A stretch of DNA of 64,000 nucleotides from Nakamurella antarctica (GCF_003860405.1 NZ_CP034170.1:2976001-3040000), one strand, 5' to 3'. Numbered from the stretch's first letter, positions 17,533 through 28,071 are shown. Notes: a model not told the origin generated them from the sequence alone. Numbers and translations are program-made.

Positions 17533-20500
17533 GGAACCCTCACGAAGCTTTTGTAGTGGTCAGGCGAGTAATAATATGATCCATCCGAACCAGTGACGAT
17601 CCGTTCTCCTCCGGCATTAATGTTACCCGTTGCCGGTACCGTGCCCCACTCGCGGTAGGTGATCTTTGAGCCGTTGGCATCTGTTTGAGGGAGAATGCTG
17701 CTGCCTGACCGGCCATCATTTTGGAAAATCTTGGGAACGGATGGACCCTTAACGCCTGATTGCCAAATCACGCCGTTGGTTCGGATGCTATCGATCACGG
17801 CCTTTGATTCGGCAGGGATCGGCGCGCGAGCAGATACGGCTTTCCCTGCTGAGCTTGCATATTTGATGATGAATCCGGCCGCGAGGCCGAAGCCGGCACC
17901 TTCCGCGGCGGCTATCACTTGATCTCTGACGCTGGCACCGTTGTATGCGCTGCCGGACCAAGTGGCGGTGGCGCTTGCTAGGACTACGCACCCAACGACC
18001 ATTGTTCCAGCTGTTGCAAAGGTGCAGGTCGCCGATGCAAGGGCCCCTGAAGTAGTTACAACAGCAATGGTGAGGACTGCGTTGACGAGCGGGTCTAGGT
18101 CGCTTGCGAAATTTGCTACCACCGAGACCTGAGCCCCCCAGGCTTCCCGCTGCAAATCATATTTGACGACAGCATCCGAGTAACACGACCAACTTTGGCA
18201 GCCTATAAATAGGCGCCAAAGTTCCTGCCCACTGAGCCTGGTGTCGAGTGCGAACTTAGCCACCCATTTGTTGTATTTGTCTTGTGGAAATGGGTGGGTG
18301 ACTGAGACGTCACCCGCCTTGACTGGTGCATTTCCACCTGCTGGGGAGGTAACCGCGGGGACTTTACTGGGGCTACTCGAACGAATTTTGGAGGCGCTCT
18401 TTGCGCCTACAACGATGTTGTCGGACACCAGCGGTGGTGTGATTCTTACTGATGAGAGGTCTCCGGCTGACTGGGGGTCTCTGAGGAGCGCTGTGTGTCT
18501 GACGGGTTTGGGTTGGCCTCCGCAGCGGGGGCCGCCTGTGAAGTCGCTGGAATTGAGTGGGCAGTAACCGAGGTAGTCCGTGTTCGTAGTGGGGTTGCCT
18601 GCGACGAATGCGTACCTGTTTTGGGATTGCGACGCGAACACTGACCCCTGGTAGGGGTCCGGGCTGAGCCAGGTCGCGGTGACGGGGTCGTATTGGCGGG
18701 CGTAATAGGAGCTCAAATGGATGGTGGGATCAGTGATCTCGCCGCCGAACCCAACCCTTGCATTCCACCCAGGGGTGTTGAACGTCTGATTCCCATAGTC
18801 ACCGTAGGTGGCTTGTTCGGTGACAGTTGCGCCGATTGTTTGGGCGATGGGTGAGCCTTGGGCATCGGTGAGGTTCCACCGCACCCCGGTGCCTGGGGTG
18901 GTGAGGGTGGAGGCTTGGATAGCGACGTTGCCGGTGATATCCCGAACCATGTTGGTGGTTCCGGAGGCGGGGTTGGTTTGCGACAGGACACTCAGGCCGT
19001 CCCAGACACTGGAAGTCACAGTGGGTTGCCCCACAGGGCTCCCCGCATTGCCGCCACCCGCGCCGCTGCTGGCGTTACCTGTGCTGCCGGTGGTGGTGGT
19101 GTCGGTGCTGGTTTGGAGGCGGCCGATGCCGTCGTAGGTGTTGTCGGTGGTGCGGCCGTCTCTGGTGATGTGGGTGAGCCGGTTTTGCGGGGACCACCCG
19201 TAGTTGGTGGTGGATCCGTCGACGGTTTCGGTGGTGCGTTGCCCAACCCCGTCGTAGCTGTAGGCGGCGGTGTGGGTGCCGGTGGCGGAAATGATTTGAT
19301 TCAAGTTGTTGAACGTCGCGTTGGTGGTGGTGGGGTCGGCGCCGGTGGTGACTGCGGAAACCCGGTTCCCGGCCGCGTCATACCCATAGGTGGACGCCCC
19401 ATCCCCACCCGCACCGGCTGCTGCAGCTCCGCCAGCACCTGCTCCGCCAGCATCTGCTCCCGTTGCGCCTGTCGTTGCGCCAGCACCTGTGTTGGTGGTG
19501 GTTGTTGCGGTGAGCCGGTTGAGGGGGTCGTAGGTGTGGGTTTGGGTGTTGGACGTGACTGGTTTCGCTGGGCCTGCGGCGACCCCGGCGACAGTCGTGG
19601 GCGTGAGCAAAGCGGCCAGCCCAGCCCGAGGGTCGATGCCGCTGGTGGTGACGGTATTGGTTTCGGTGGTGACGTTGCTGCGGGTGTCATACCCGTAGCC
19701 GAGAACAATTTTGCCGCCCGCCGGTACCTGCCCTTGCGCGGTCGGAACATCCCACCCGGCTAGGTAGTCACCGGGGGCGATCCCACCAGCTGGGTTCCCG
19801 CCGCTGCCGGGGACCACAGGGCCCAACGGTGTGGGGGTGGGGTCGGTGGGGAGTTGGTGGGTGATGGTGGTGACCCGACCAGCTTTGTCATACCCGAAGG
19901 TGGTGTTCACCCCATTCGACCGATCCTGCGACACCAAGCGCCCAGCTTTGTCGAAGGCGTATTTCAACTCCCCAAACGGCGACTTCTGCGCCACCGGCAA
20001 CCCAGCCGCGTCGAAGGTGGTGGTGAGGGTTTCACCGGTGGGGTAGGTCAAGGCGGTTTGTTGGCCAGCTTTGTTGTAGGCGTGGGTGATGGTGGCGCCG
20101 GTGGGGTTAGTTTCGGTGAGGAGCTGCCCAGTGGGGTCGTAGGTCCAGCCGGTGACACCGACACTGTCGGTCATCGCGATGGGTCGACCTACTGCATCGA
20201 ACTCCCACCCCACCGTCGTATCAGGTGCCGGGGCCTGTCCAGGTGCGGCGCCGGTGTTGGCGAACTTTTGCTGGGTGCGCAGTCCGGCAGGGGTGTAGGT
20301 GTTGGTGGTGGTGTCCCCATTGCCATCCACCGAAACCAGCACTTCCCCGACCGGGTCGAAAGTGTTTTTGGTGGTGACAACACCAGCGGCGTTCCTCACC
20401 TGGGTGGGTCGGGACAGGGCATCGAAGTTGGTGGTGGTGGTGTTGCCGTTCGGGTCAGTAACCGAGGTGCGGTTCCCAATTTTGTCGTACCCGTATGTGG

Positions 20501-23500
20501 TGGTCACATTCGCGGCCGCCCCCGCAATGCCGGTGGGGGTTGCTGCTTCGATGAGTGTGGTGAGTTGCCCGACCGGGTCGTACCCGAATGTGGTGACGGT
20601 CCCGGCGGGGTCGGTGACGGTGACGGGTTGCCCAGCTGGGTCGAACCCAGTGGTGGTGACGGCTCCCATCGGGTCAGTAACAGTGGTGACCCTCCCGGCG
20701 GGGTCCAGGGTTTGCGCTGTTACCGCGCCGAGGGGGTCGGTGGCCGTGAGGGCCCGACCCGCTCCGTCGTAGGTGAAGGTGGTGGTGTTCCCAGCGGGGT
20801 CGCTCGCCCCGGTGACGAGGCCCCTGGAGTCGAGGGTTTGGGTGCTGGTGCGCCCCAACGGATCCGTCGATGACGTTAATCGGCCGGCGGTGTCGTAGGT
20901 GAAGGTGTTCACCGCACCCAACGCATCCGTCACAGCGACGAGGTGGCCGCGGGTGTCGTAGGTGTAAGAAGTGACCTGCCCCGCCGGGTCCGTGACCGTC
21001 TTCACTTGCCCGGTGGGGGTGTAGGTGTTGGTGGTGACCCGACCATCGGGGTCTGTGACCGAGGCGATTTGCCCGTTCACTGTGTAGGTGTAAACGATTT
21101 CCGACCCGACAGCGTCGATGGTTTTCACCACCCGGCCCAGCACGTCGTAGATGTAACCGGTGACACCACCGGCGGCGTCGGTGGAAGCAATAACCCGGCC
21201 GACATTGTCGTATTCGGTGGTCCACACCCCACCCCGGGGGTCGGTCACTGTGATGACGCGGCCGTTGGCGTCCACAGTGTTGGTGGACACCGCACCCAAC
21301 GGATCCGTGCTGCTGGTGACTTGCCCGGTGGCATCGAACCCGGTGCCCCAGGTGTTGCCGTTCGGGTCGGTGACACCCACCACCCGATACAGCTGATCCC
21401 GGGTGTATTTGGTAACCGCACCCATCGGATCAGTGGTCGCGGTCAAATTGTCTTCGGTGTTGTATTCAAACCCGGTCACCGCGCCGGTGGGGTCGGTGAC
21501 GGAAGCCATCCGGAACAGCACGTCCCACACGTAAGAAGTGACTGCGCCCGCTGGGTCGGTGGAGGTCAGGACATGACCGTTGCGGTCATACGTGTATGAG
21601 GTGACTGCCCCCGCCGGGTCAGTGACTGTGGACAGGTTCCCGGCGGGGTCGTAGCCGAAGGTGGACGTGTTCCCCGCCGCATCCGTGGTACTCACGGCTT
21701 GACCGGCGTTGTCATAGCCAAGGGTGGTGATGTTCCCGGCGGGGTCGGTGCTGGACGTTAACTGCCCCACCGAATTCCACGCATACAGGGTGGTTTCCCC
21801 ACCCGGATTAGTTTGAGACAGGACGTTCCCCGCCGCATCGAACGTCGCCGCAGTTGTGGACCCATCCGGCAGATGCGCACCGGTGACCAAACCCTGCGAG
21901 GTGACATCGAAGGTGGTGGTCCGGGTGGCGCCGCCCACCCCGCCGGTGTCAGTGCTGGAAGTAACCGTCCCAGTCTGGGAGTACGTAAACGACGTGACTG
22001 TGCCGTCGGGTTGGGTGATGCTGGTGGTGTTTCCGGCGGTGTCGAAGGTGTAATTCCAGGTCCGGCCCAACTGGTCGGTGGAGGCCACCACATTGTTGGC
22101 GCCGTCGTAGGCGAAACGTTTCACCCCGCCAGCAGCATCGACAATGGCGGTGACTCGGGAGGCGGTGTCGAATTCGTAGGTGGTGTTGTTGCCTTCGTTG
22201 TCGGTGTAAACGGTGCTGCCAGCGTTGTAGGTGAAGCGGCGGATGTTGTTTTGGGCGTCGCGTTGTTCCACGACCCGACCCGCGGTGTCGTAGGTGTTCA
22301 CCAAATACAGCACATTTAGGGGGTCGGTGGCTGTCAGCAACTGGTGGGCGCCGTCGTAGGTGAAGGTTCGCACCCCACCGTCCGGGTAGGTGATGGATGT
22401 GAGGTCACCCGCGTTGTAGGTGAAACCCCACACCCGCCCGCCCGGCACCGTGTATGAGGTGATGTGACCGGCGTCGTCGGAGCCGACGGTGATGACTTGA
22501 CCGTTGGTGTCAGTGATCGAAGCTAGGGGTAGGAACTGGGCGTTCGCCGAAGGGGCGCCGTATTGCAGGGTGTAGCCGTGACCGCGGGCATCAATGTATG
22601 AGGCGAGCTGCCCGATGCCTTCCACACCTGCGGCATCAAAAACCCACGTCCGCCCATCCGGGGACGTCATCGTTAACCGGCCGCTGCCAGTATCAGCCAA
22701 GGCAAGGTTCGCCCCTGGGTCCGAGGTGAAACCACCAGCCCCATCAGGGTTGAAGACGTAGGACGCGCCGTCGCCACCGGCCATCATCACCGACCCGTCG
22801 ATGAACCGCTGCACATGCGCGCCCGGCCCCATCGACCACCCGGCGCCGTTTCGGGTGAGGCGGCCGTCTTGGGAGTTATACGTCAACCCCACATCCACCC
22901 CGCTGTCACCGGGCAGGCTGTAGATGGGCAGCTGCTCAATCAGGTTCCCGGTGGTGAACGCCACCGGCTCGGCCCCATACGTTTGATAGTTGTGCACACC
23001 CAGCTGCCGCCACCGGGCTTTCTCGGCATCCGAGGGTGGGGCCGGCCAACCAGTGGTGGCGGGGGTGCCGCAATCAAACCCCGCCCCCGTCAAGTACTGC
23101 GCGAACGAGGCGAACAAACCGTTGGCGATCGATTGGAACCCGTCGTGGATGACCGCCCAGTCGTAGTTGTTGTCCAAGTTCAACACCTCAAGGTGCGTGT
23201 AAGCGCCAGCAATATTCGCAAACGCCGCATGCGGCACCCCATTAGGTAGGGCGTTCCACTTCTGGGCCGGGCGACCCGTGTATGTGGGCAGACCAGCGAT
23301 GATGTTCCCGGCCAACGCGTCATCAGCGGGGCGATTGAAGTTGAAAACCTTCGTCCCACCCTGCGACGGATTGGTGCCCCAGGCATGCCCCTCCGGGGCG
23401 TCGAAAGCGATCGTGGCGGTCAAAGCCGGATTCGCCGCCGCCGCAGTAGCCGCCCGCATCGACTCCGACACCACCCTCGTGTTCGGGTCATCGCGGGTGA

Positions 23501-24520
23501 GCGTCACCGTCGCTAAACACTGCTGCTCCAACAACACCTGCACGGCCTTGGACAACGCAATGTTGTAAGGCAACTCCGACGCCACCACACCCGGTGAAGT
23601 CGTGTTCGCCACACCATCATCAGGGTCCAACACAATCGACGGCCCAACAGGGGCAACGAACGGGAAACCGATCACCACGAACTGCGACAAATGCGCAGAC
23701 TCCCCCACCACCCTGCCCGACCCCGCAGCCCCCGACCCCGCATCAAACCGGGACGCCAACGCAATCCACGGGTCGCCGGTGTTTTCGCGGGTGAAGATCT
23801 TCACCGTGGCCGGGTCCACCCCAGCCGCGGCCAACTGTGTTTTATCCACGTCGAAGGTGACAGTGACACCTGGGTCCACCGACGTCACAATCACCGGGCC
23901 GTCAGGGACTTTCACCGTCGTCACCGCAGCCTCAAACCGCGTCACCCCCACCCCAGCACTATCAGTGGCAGTAACTTCCACCGGCGCTGACACCGCAACA
24001 CCATCCACCGCAATAGCCGCAGCCTCAGAAACCGTCACCGGTAACTGCGCAACATCAACGGCCAACACACCTGCGGTTTTCTCACCACCAAAAACGATCG
24101 ACGCACCCACCGCATCAGCAGACACCATGTCACCAGACCCCGGGGTGACCCGACCGGAACCAACAACAACATCCCCACCCACACCGCCTGTGCCAGAGCT
24201 ACCGGAACTGCCGAGGGTTGCAGGATCCGTACCAGCAGGACCGGTGCCAGTGGGGTCGGTGCCAGCCGGATCAGCGGGGCAGAACGGATGTTCGCAGCCG
24301 CCGCGGCCCGCACCTTCGCCAGCGTCACCACACCCGCCGCCGCTGTCCGTTCCTTCACGGCTTGGGCTGCGATACCGGCGTAATCAACGACCGGAATGGG
24401 GAACGCCTGCGCCGGAGCGACAGCAGAAACCACCAACGCTGCGGCAATCACCCCCGCCAACACACCGCGCATCCCACCCACACGCACACGAGCACCCACA
24501 AACCCCGAAGCTGCCCGCAT
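17529..24520 (-). CDS. RHS-repeat polymorphic toxin with C-terminal barnase-type RNase, frameshifted near N-terminus
   Basis: A secreted RHS giant of about 2330 residues. From the ATG at 24520 there is a signal peptide (hydrophobic GVLAGVIAAALVVSAV, cleavage after PAQA). About 50 codons later the frame must shift; one missing base, most likely around 24350-24380, restores the join, and the rest is one open frame of over 2217 codons starting before 24182. It then has a Thr/Gly-rich Cys-containing linker, a beta-rich N-domain, and dozens of YD/RHS repeats (YDxxGxxxxxTDPxG) up to a core end YDPVTATWLSPDPYQG. A variable tip with hydrophobic stretches follows, then a barnase-like domain (last ~96 residues). 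Its YREW, GERIVTGSDG and SPDHYKSF match barnase Glu73, Arg87 and His102 with near-identical spacing (here E2178, R2194, H2209 in the main frame). Confidence 0.9.
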
Positions 24521-25379
24521 CAGATCGAACCCATTTCATCAGAAGACGCAGAACCAGCACCAGCACCCGCAGAGCCGTTTGGCCCACCGTCGGGCCGGCG
24601 GCGCCGAGACACCGCCAACAACCCAGCACCCAGCAACAACAGCACCCCAGCCAAAACCACCCACACCGCCACATTCACACCCGTCACCGGCAACGCACCC
24701 CCACCGGAACCGCAAACACACCCACAGGTCTCACCACACCGCCGCCGCTGGCAGCAACACCACCACCCGCACCACGGCTAGCCTGCGCGTCACGGCTAGC
24801 CTGCGCGGCGGCAGCAGCCGCGGCCGCTGCAGCGGTGTCATCAAACAGTTTTTTCAGCTGCTTAGCATCCGAAACACCGTCGGCGTTGAAGTCCTCAGAC
24901 CCCACAGCGCAAGTCACGTCGCCGCAGATCAACACCTCCACCCAATCGGGGATACCGTCGGCGTCAGCGTCAGCGGAACCGTCCTCACAACTAGCGCTCC
25001 CACAGATGATCTGTTCCACATAATCAGGAATGCCATCGGCGTCAGCGTCAGCCTTCGGGTCAGCACATACCGCCGTGCCGCACGCCCGCAGCTCCACCCA
25101 ATCAGGAACACCATCCCCATCACTGTCCTGCCCCGGCGTCAAACACGTCGCAGTACCGCACACCTGACGCTCAACAACATCAGTGATCCGATCACCATCA
25201 GAATCGCACTTTGTGGCATCCACCCCCACACACGACACCGACACATCACCAAGCGCTGCAGAGACGCCCAAAGGAGATCTCGCTGAGGCAGCGATAGGCG
25301 TATCTGCGACAGCAGTGCTCACTGGTAACGCAAAAAGAACCATCAACACACTGGTGACACCCAGTAAGAACTGACGCAT
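24520..25379 (-). CDS. Sortase-anchored Ca-binding repeat protein (TSP3-like, LPVTG), frameshifted near C-terminus
   Basis: A surface protein of about 286 residues. I start it at ATG 25379: signal peptide MRQFLLGVTSVLMVLFALPV with cleavage near AVA-D. Residues about 58-180 hold four 26-residue repeats and a partial fifth, each DxDxDGxxDxVE followed by CGxxxC, the thrombospondin-type-3 Ca-binding pattern. An Ala-rich helix and Gly linker follow. The frame then breaks near 24731-24750; one added base leads into CGETCGCVCGSGGG, the sortase signal LPVTG, a membrane helix and a RRRR tail. Its stop overlaps the RHS start by one base (TGATG). It likely presents on the cell wall beside the RHS toxin. 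Confidence 0.85.
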
Positions 25380-25455
25380 GATCGCCTCATTAGTCGAGTG
25401 ATTTTCACCCCGAAGAGACGCATACAGACGAATCAAATGGGAATTGCTTGTGAAT

Positions 25456-25476
25456 GTAGCGCACCTTTGGCGCTAC
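25456..25476. promoter_or_regulatory. Inverted repeat upstream of the toxin operon
   Basis: A perfect 7-bp inverted repeat (GTAGCGC / GCGCTAC, 7-nt spacer) about 77 nt before the start of the LPXTG gene. It could be an operator or an attenuator hairpin in the leader of the toxin operon. No T-tract follows on the minus strand. Confidence 0.4.
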
Positions 25477-25544
25477 CCCTTCCACCAGTTAAGCGTTGTG
25501 CGTCGAAAGCTCCATGCATTCTTCACTTACGAGACACCTGCCTT

Positions 25545-25568
25545 TGCCCCCTGGGTCCCAGGGGGGCA
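25545..25568 (-). terminator. Strong hairpin downstream of cobS
   Basis: A GC-rich stem of 11 pairs (TGCCCCC-TGGG against CCCA-GGGGGGCA, one bulged base). It sits about 50 bp past the cobS stop and before the promoter region of the toxin operon. It probably isolates cobS transcription from the toxin genes. No clear U-tract. Confidence 0.55.
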
Positions 25569-25618
25569 CGGGCCGGTCGTGCTCAAAACCTCAGCCGCCG
25601 AATCACGCACAGCAACTA

Positions 25619-26428
25619 TCAAAACCCCGCCGCCGCTACCACCAACAAACTAGCTAGCGCGGTTTCGATGCTGGCGCCGAGAACATCGCCGGTGATCCCG
25701 CCGAACCTCTTTACGCAGCGCCCCGTCAGCGCCGCCACCGCCAGCGAAGCGATAACCACGGCGAGTGCGCCCTGCCACCACGGGCGCCCAGTCGGGATCA
25801 TCGTCGCGCATATGAGGCCAACGGCGACTACAAACCCAAACGCTGCAACAGCTTTCGGCACGACGCCAGCAACCACAGCGCCGAGACCTCCGGGCCTGGC
25901 AGCCGGAACCCCCACGGCGCACGTGAACCAGAGCGCCATTCGGGACACACAGATCACGACACCCACCAGCACCGGCGCCCACGGCAGGAGCAGCACCGCA
26001 GCGAGGGAACTCACCTGGATTCCGAGCACGATCACCACAGTTGCAGCGCCCATCGGACCAGTGTCGCCTCTGCGCATAATCTCCAGCGCCCGCTCGCGGT
26101 CATACGACGCGGAGAGTCCGTCTGCAGTGTCCGCAAGGCCGTCCAAATGCAGGCCTCGGCTCCCCAACGCCACCGTCCCCACAACAAGAAATGCCACCAG
26201 CAATGACGGCAAATGAGCCAGGCCACCCAGGTACGCAACAATCCCAGCAGGCACCGCAATGAGAGCGGACGCGAAGGGAGCCAACACCATCGCGGCGCGA
26301 GCCGTCGAACGATCGATGGTACTGGGGCCCCGGACCGGGACGGCCGTCAAAGTGCCGACAGCCATGGCAAGCCCGTTCTTCAACCAGCCTTTCGGCTCGC
26401 TCTCCTCCATCAGGTCGTCCTCCATCAA
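25619..26428 (-). CDS. cobS: Adenosylcobinamide-GDP ribazoletransferase (cobalamin synthase)
   Basis: A 269-residue membrane enzyme (CobV in Pseudomonas naming) joining GDP-cobinamide to alpha-ribazole in the last assembly step. The family motif DGLADTADGLSASYDRERALEIMRRGDTGPMG is intact (residues about 95-127), followed by several hydrophobic helices and the C-terminal GGITGDVLGA. It lies 36 bp after cobT on the same strand and ends the cobC-like/cobT/cobS unit. A strong hairpin follows. Confidence 0.95.
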   Translation of the reverse strand: MMEDDLMEESEPKGWLKNGLAMAVGTLTAVPVRGPSTIDRSTARAAMVLAPFASALIAVPAGIVAYLGGLAHLPSLLVAFLVVGTVALGSRGLHLDGLADTADGLSASYDRERALEIMRRGDTGPMGAATVVIVLGIQVSSLAAVLLLPWAPVLVGVVICVSRMALWFTCAVGVPAARPGGLGAVVAGVVPKAVAAFGFVVAVGLICATMIPTGRPWWQGALAVVIASLAVAALTGRCVKRFGGITGDVLGASIETALASLLVVAAAGF

Positions 26429-26464
26429 GTGGTTCCCATCAGGTGGTCCTCATAGGGCGACCCG

Positions 26465-27511
26465 TCACGGTGCCAAGTCCGCAAGCAGCGCCATATCGCC
26501 GGCAAGCCGAGCGGCCGCCCGCACCAAAGGCACTGCGGCGACGGCGCCCGTACCCTCCCCCAGCCGCATCTTCAGATCCAATAGTGGCTGCAATTCCAAA
26601 GCTTCGAGCGCCAACTGCTGCGCGGGCTCCGTGGAGCGGTGCCCCGCGGCGAACCAGGCAACACAATTGGCCGAGAAGGCCTGGGCCACCAGCGCTTCGG
26701 CTACCGAAACGATCCCGTCGAGCAGCACGGGCACCCTGCACGCAGCCGCGGTCAGCATAAATCCGACCCCTGCGGCTATGTCGGCGCTGCCCACGGCCGC
26801 GAGCAGTTCTATCGGCGTCAGGTCGTGATCTGAAACCCGTTCCAGCGCTTGGTTTATCAGAACGGACTTGGCCGCCAGCGCGGCATCATCAATCCCGGTG
26901 CCCCGGCCTACCACCTGCGCCGCAGGCAGTTCGAGAAGCGCCGCGATCAGGGTCGCCGCGACCGTGGTGTTGCCGATCCCCAAATCACCCACTATCAACA
27001 GGTCTGCGCCGGCGGCGATCTCTTCCAGCGCGACCTTGGCGCCGACCTCCAGAGCGAGCACGATTTCGCTAGTGCTGCAAGCGTTTTCGAGGTGGATGGG
27101 GCCACTAGATCGACGCACTTTATGAACAACAATCGCGGGATCAACGCCATCGAGGTCGTCGTCAACGGCAACGTCAAGTACCCGGAGGGCGATATCGTTG
27201 GCTGCGCACAGAACGGAGATGCCCGCTTTCCCAGCAGCAATGGTTCGCACCATGGCGGGTGTAACCTCGCGTGGGTAGGCCGAAACCCCGAACTGGGAAA
27301 TGCCGTGGTCGCCGGCAAACACGACAGCACGTGCCTGGTGCGGCGCTGTCGGCGGGTTGTGGTCCTGACATCCGGCGAGCCAGACAGCAATCCCTTCGAG
27401 ATCGCCCAAGGCCCCCAACGGTTTGGCCAAGGCATCGATGCGGGTTCGCGCGGCCTTGGCGGCTTGTGCCGATGGGCGATCAATGGCGGGCACAGCCCAA
27501 GAAGAAGTCAC
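26465..27511 (-). CDS. cobT: Nicotinate-nucleotide:dimethylbenzimidazole phosphoribosyltransferase
   Basis: A 348-residue enzyme forming alpha-ribazole phosphate from nicotinate mononucleotide and dimethylbenzimidazole (CobU in Pseudomonas naming). I place the start at GTG 27511 because it makes a GTGA overlap with the upstream gene and begins just before the family segment RIDALAKPLGALGDLE. Other motifs are VFAGDHGISQFGVSAYP, LLIVGDLGIGNTTVAATL and the Ser/Gly-rich DAALAAKSVLINQAL. The C-terminal region has PLLDLKMRLGEGTGAV with the catalytic glutamate region. Confidence 0.94.
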   Translation of the reverse strand: MTSSWAVPAIDRPSAQAAKAARTRIDALAKPLGALGDLEGIAVWLAGCQDHNPPTAPHQARAVVFAGDHGISQFGVSAYPREVTPAMVRTIAAGKAGISVLCAANDIALRVLDVAVDDDLDGVDPAIVVHKVRRSSGPIHLENACSTSEIVLALEVGAKVALEEIAAGADLLIVGDLGIGNTTVAATLIAALLELPAAQVVGRGTGIDDAALAAKSVLINQALERVSDHDLTPIELLAAVGSADIAAGVGFMLTAAACRVPVLLDGIVSVAEALVAQAFSANCVAWFAAGHRSTEPAQQLALEALELQPLLDLKMRLGEGTGAVAAVPLVRAAARLAGDMALLADLAP

Positions 27512-28071
27512 CGCGCTGAGGATAGTCGACCTGCCGACAGCGGTCCGAGGCTCTGCAAGTTCCATCGTCCGTTCTTGCCGCTCAGCACAGCGGTCGTCAA
27601 GGGCCCAACGTCGAGGCGATGGAAGAGCGTCATCGGCATCTCCAGCAGCGCCACCAACGAAGCCCGAACGACCATGGCAGACGCCACAACCACGGTCCGG
27701 CCCTCCCCCCACTGCTGCTCTCCCAGCCAGCTGCCGACCCTCGCAACTACATCCGGAAGCGACTCACCCTGGGGCGCAGGGGTTTCGCCAGCCAGAAACG
27801 GGCCAAGCAATTCCAGCGGCAGATCTTCCCACGCTTGGCCAGCCCAGGTACCCGCTTGCAAGTCTGCCAATTCGGTCGTTACTCGCGGCTGCAGACCAAG
27901 CCCCTTCGAGGTCTGTACGTTTGCAGGTTCCGGTCCGCACACAGCAGTCAACGCCCGGATGCCGAACCCCTCTAACAACTCGGGCCGCGCGAGGCTTTCC
28001 CCAGCCGGAAAGGCCATTCTCGTAGTCGCCGAGGTGGCCGCGTGGGCCACAAACTGCAGCTTCACCGTCAT
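27508..28071 (-). CDS. Degenerate histidine-phosphatase-fold protein coupled to cobT
   Basis: A 187-residue protein with the outline of a phosphoglycerate-mutase-like phosphatase: KLQFVAHAATSAT at the N-terminus where active members have RHGxT, an AGESL segment, TELADLQAGTWAGQAWEDLP, GESLPDVVARV and VVVASAMVVRASL where active members have SHGxxIR. Arg and the second catalytic His are not conserved, so phosphatase activity is doubtful. It overlaps cobT by 4 nt and is the first gene of the cobT-cobS unit. A role in the lower-ligand pathway is likely from context only. Confidence 0.7.
   Translation of the reverse strand: MTVKLQFVAHAATSATTRMAFPAGESLARPELLEGFGIRALTAVCGPEPANVQTSKGLGLQPRVTTELADLQAGTWAGQAWEDLPLELLGPFLAGETPAPQGESLPDVVARVGSWLGEQQWGEGRTVVVASAMVVRASLVALLEMPMTLFHRLDVGPLTTAVLSGKNGRWNLQSLGPLSAGRLSSAR

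Noticed and set aside
18858-19763. Long plus-strand open frame opposite the RHS repeats (also 19854-20873 and 23602-25023)
   Set aside because: Antisense frames forced open by the high GC and repeat structure of the RHS gene. They have glycine/valine- or proline/threonine-rich translations and no domain; the minus strand carries clear YD repeats.
24346-24750. Programmed -1 frameshifting in the RHS and LPXTG genes
   Set aside because: No convincing slippery heptamer with a downstream pseudoknot was seen, and single-base losses of the same sign occur in unrelated genes, so an assembly or mutation cause is simpler.
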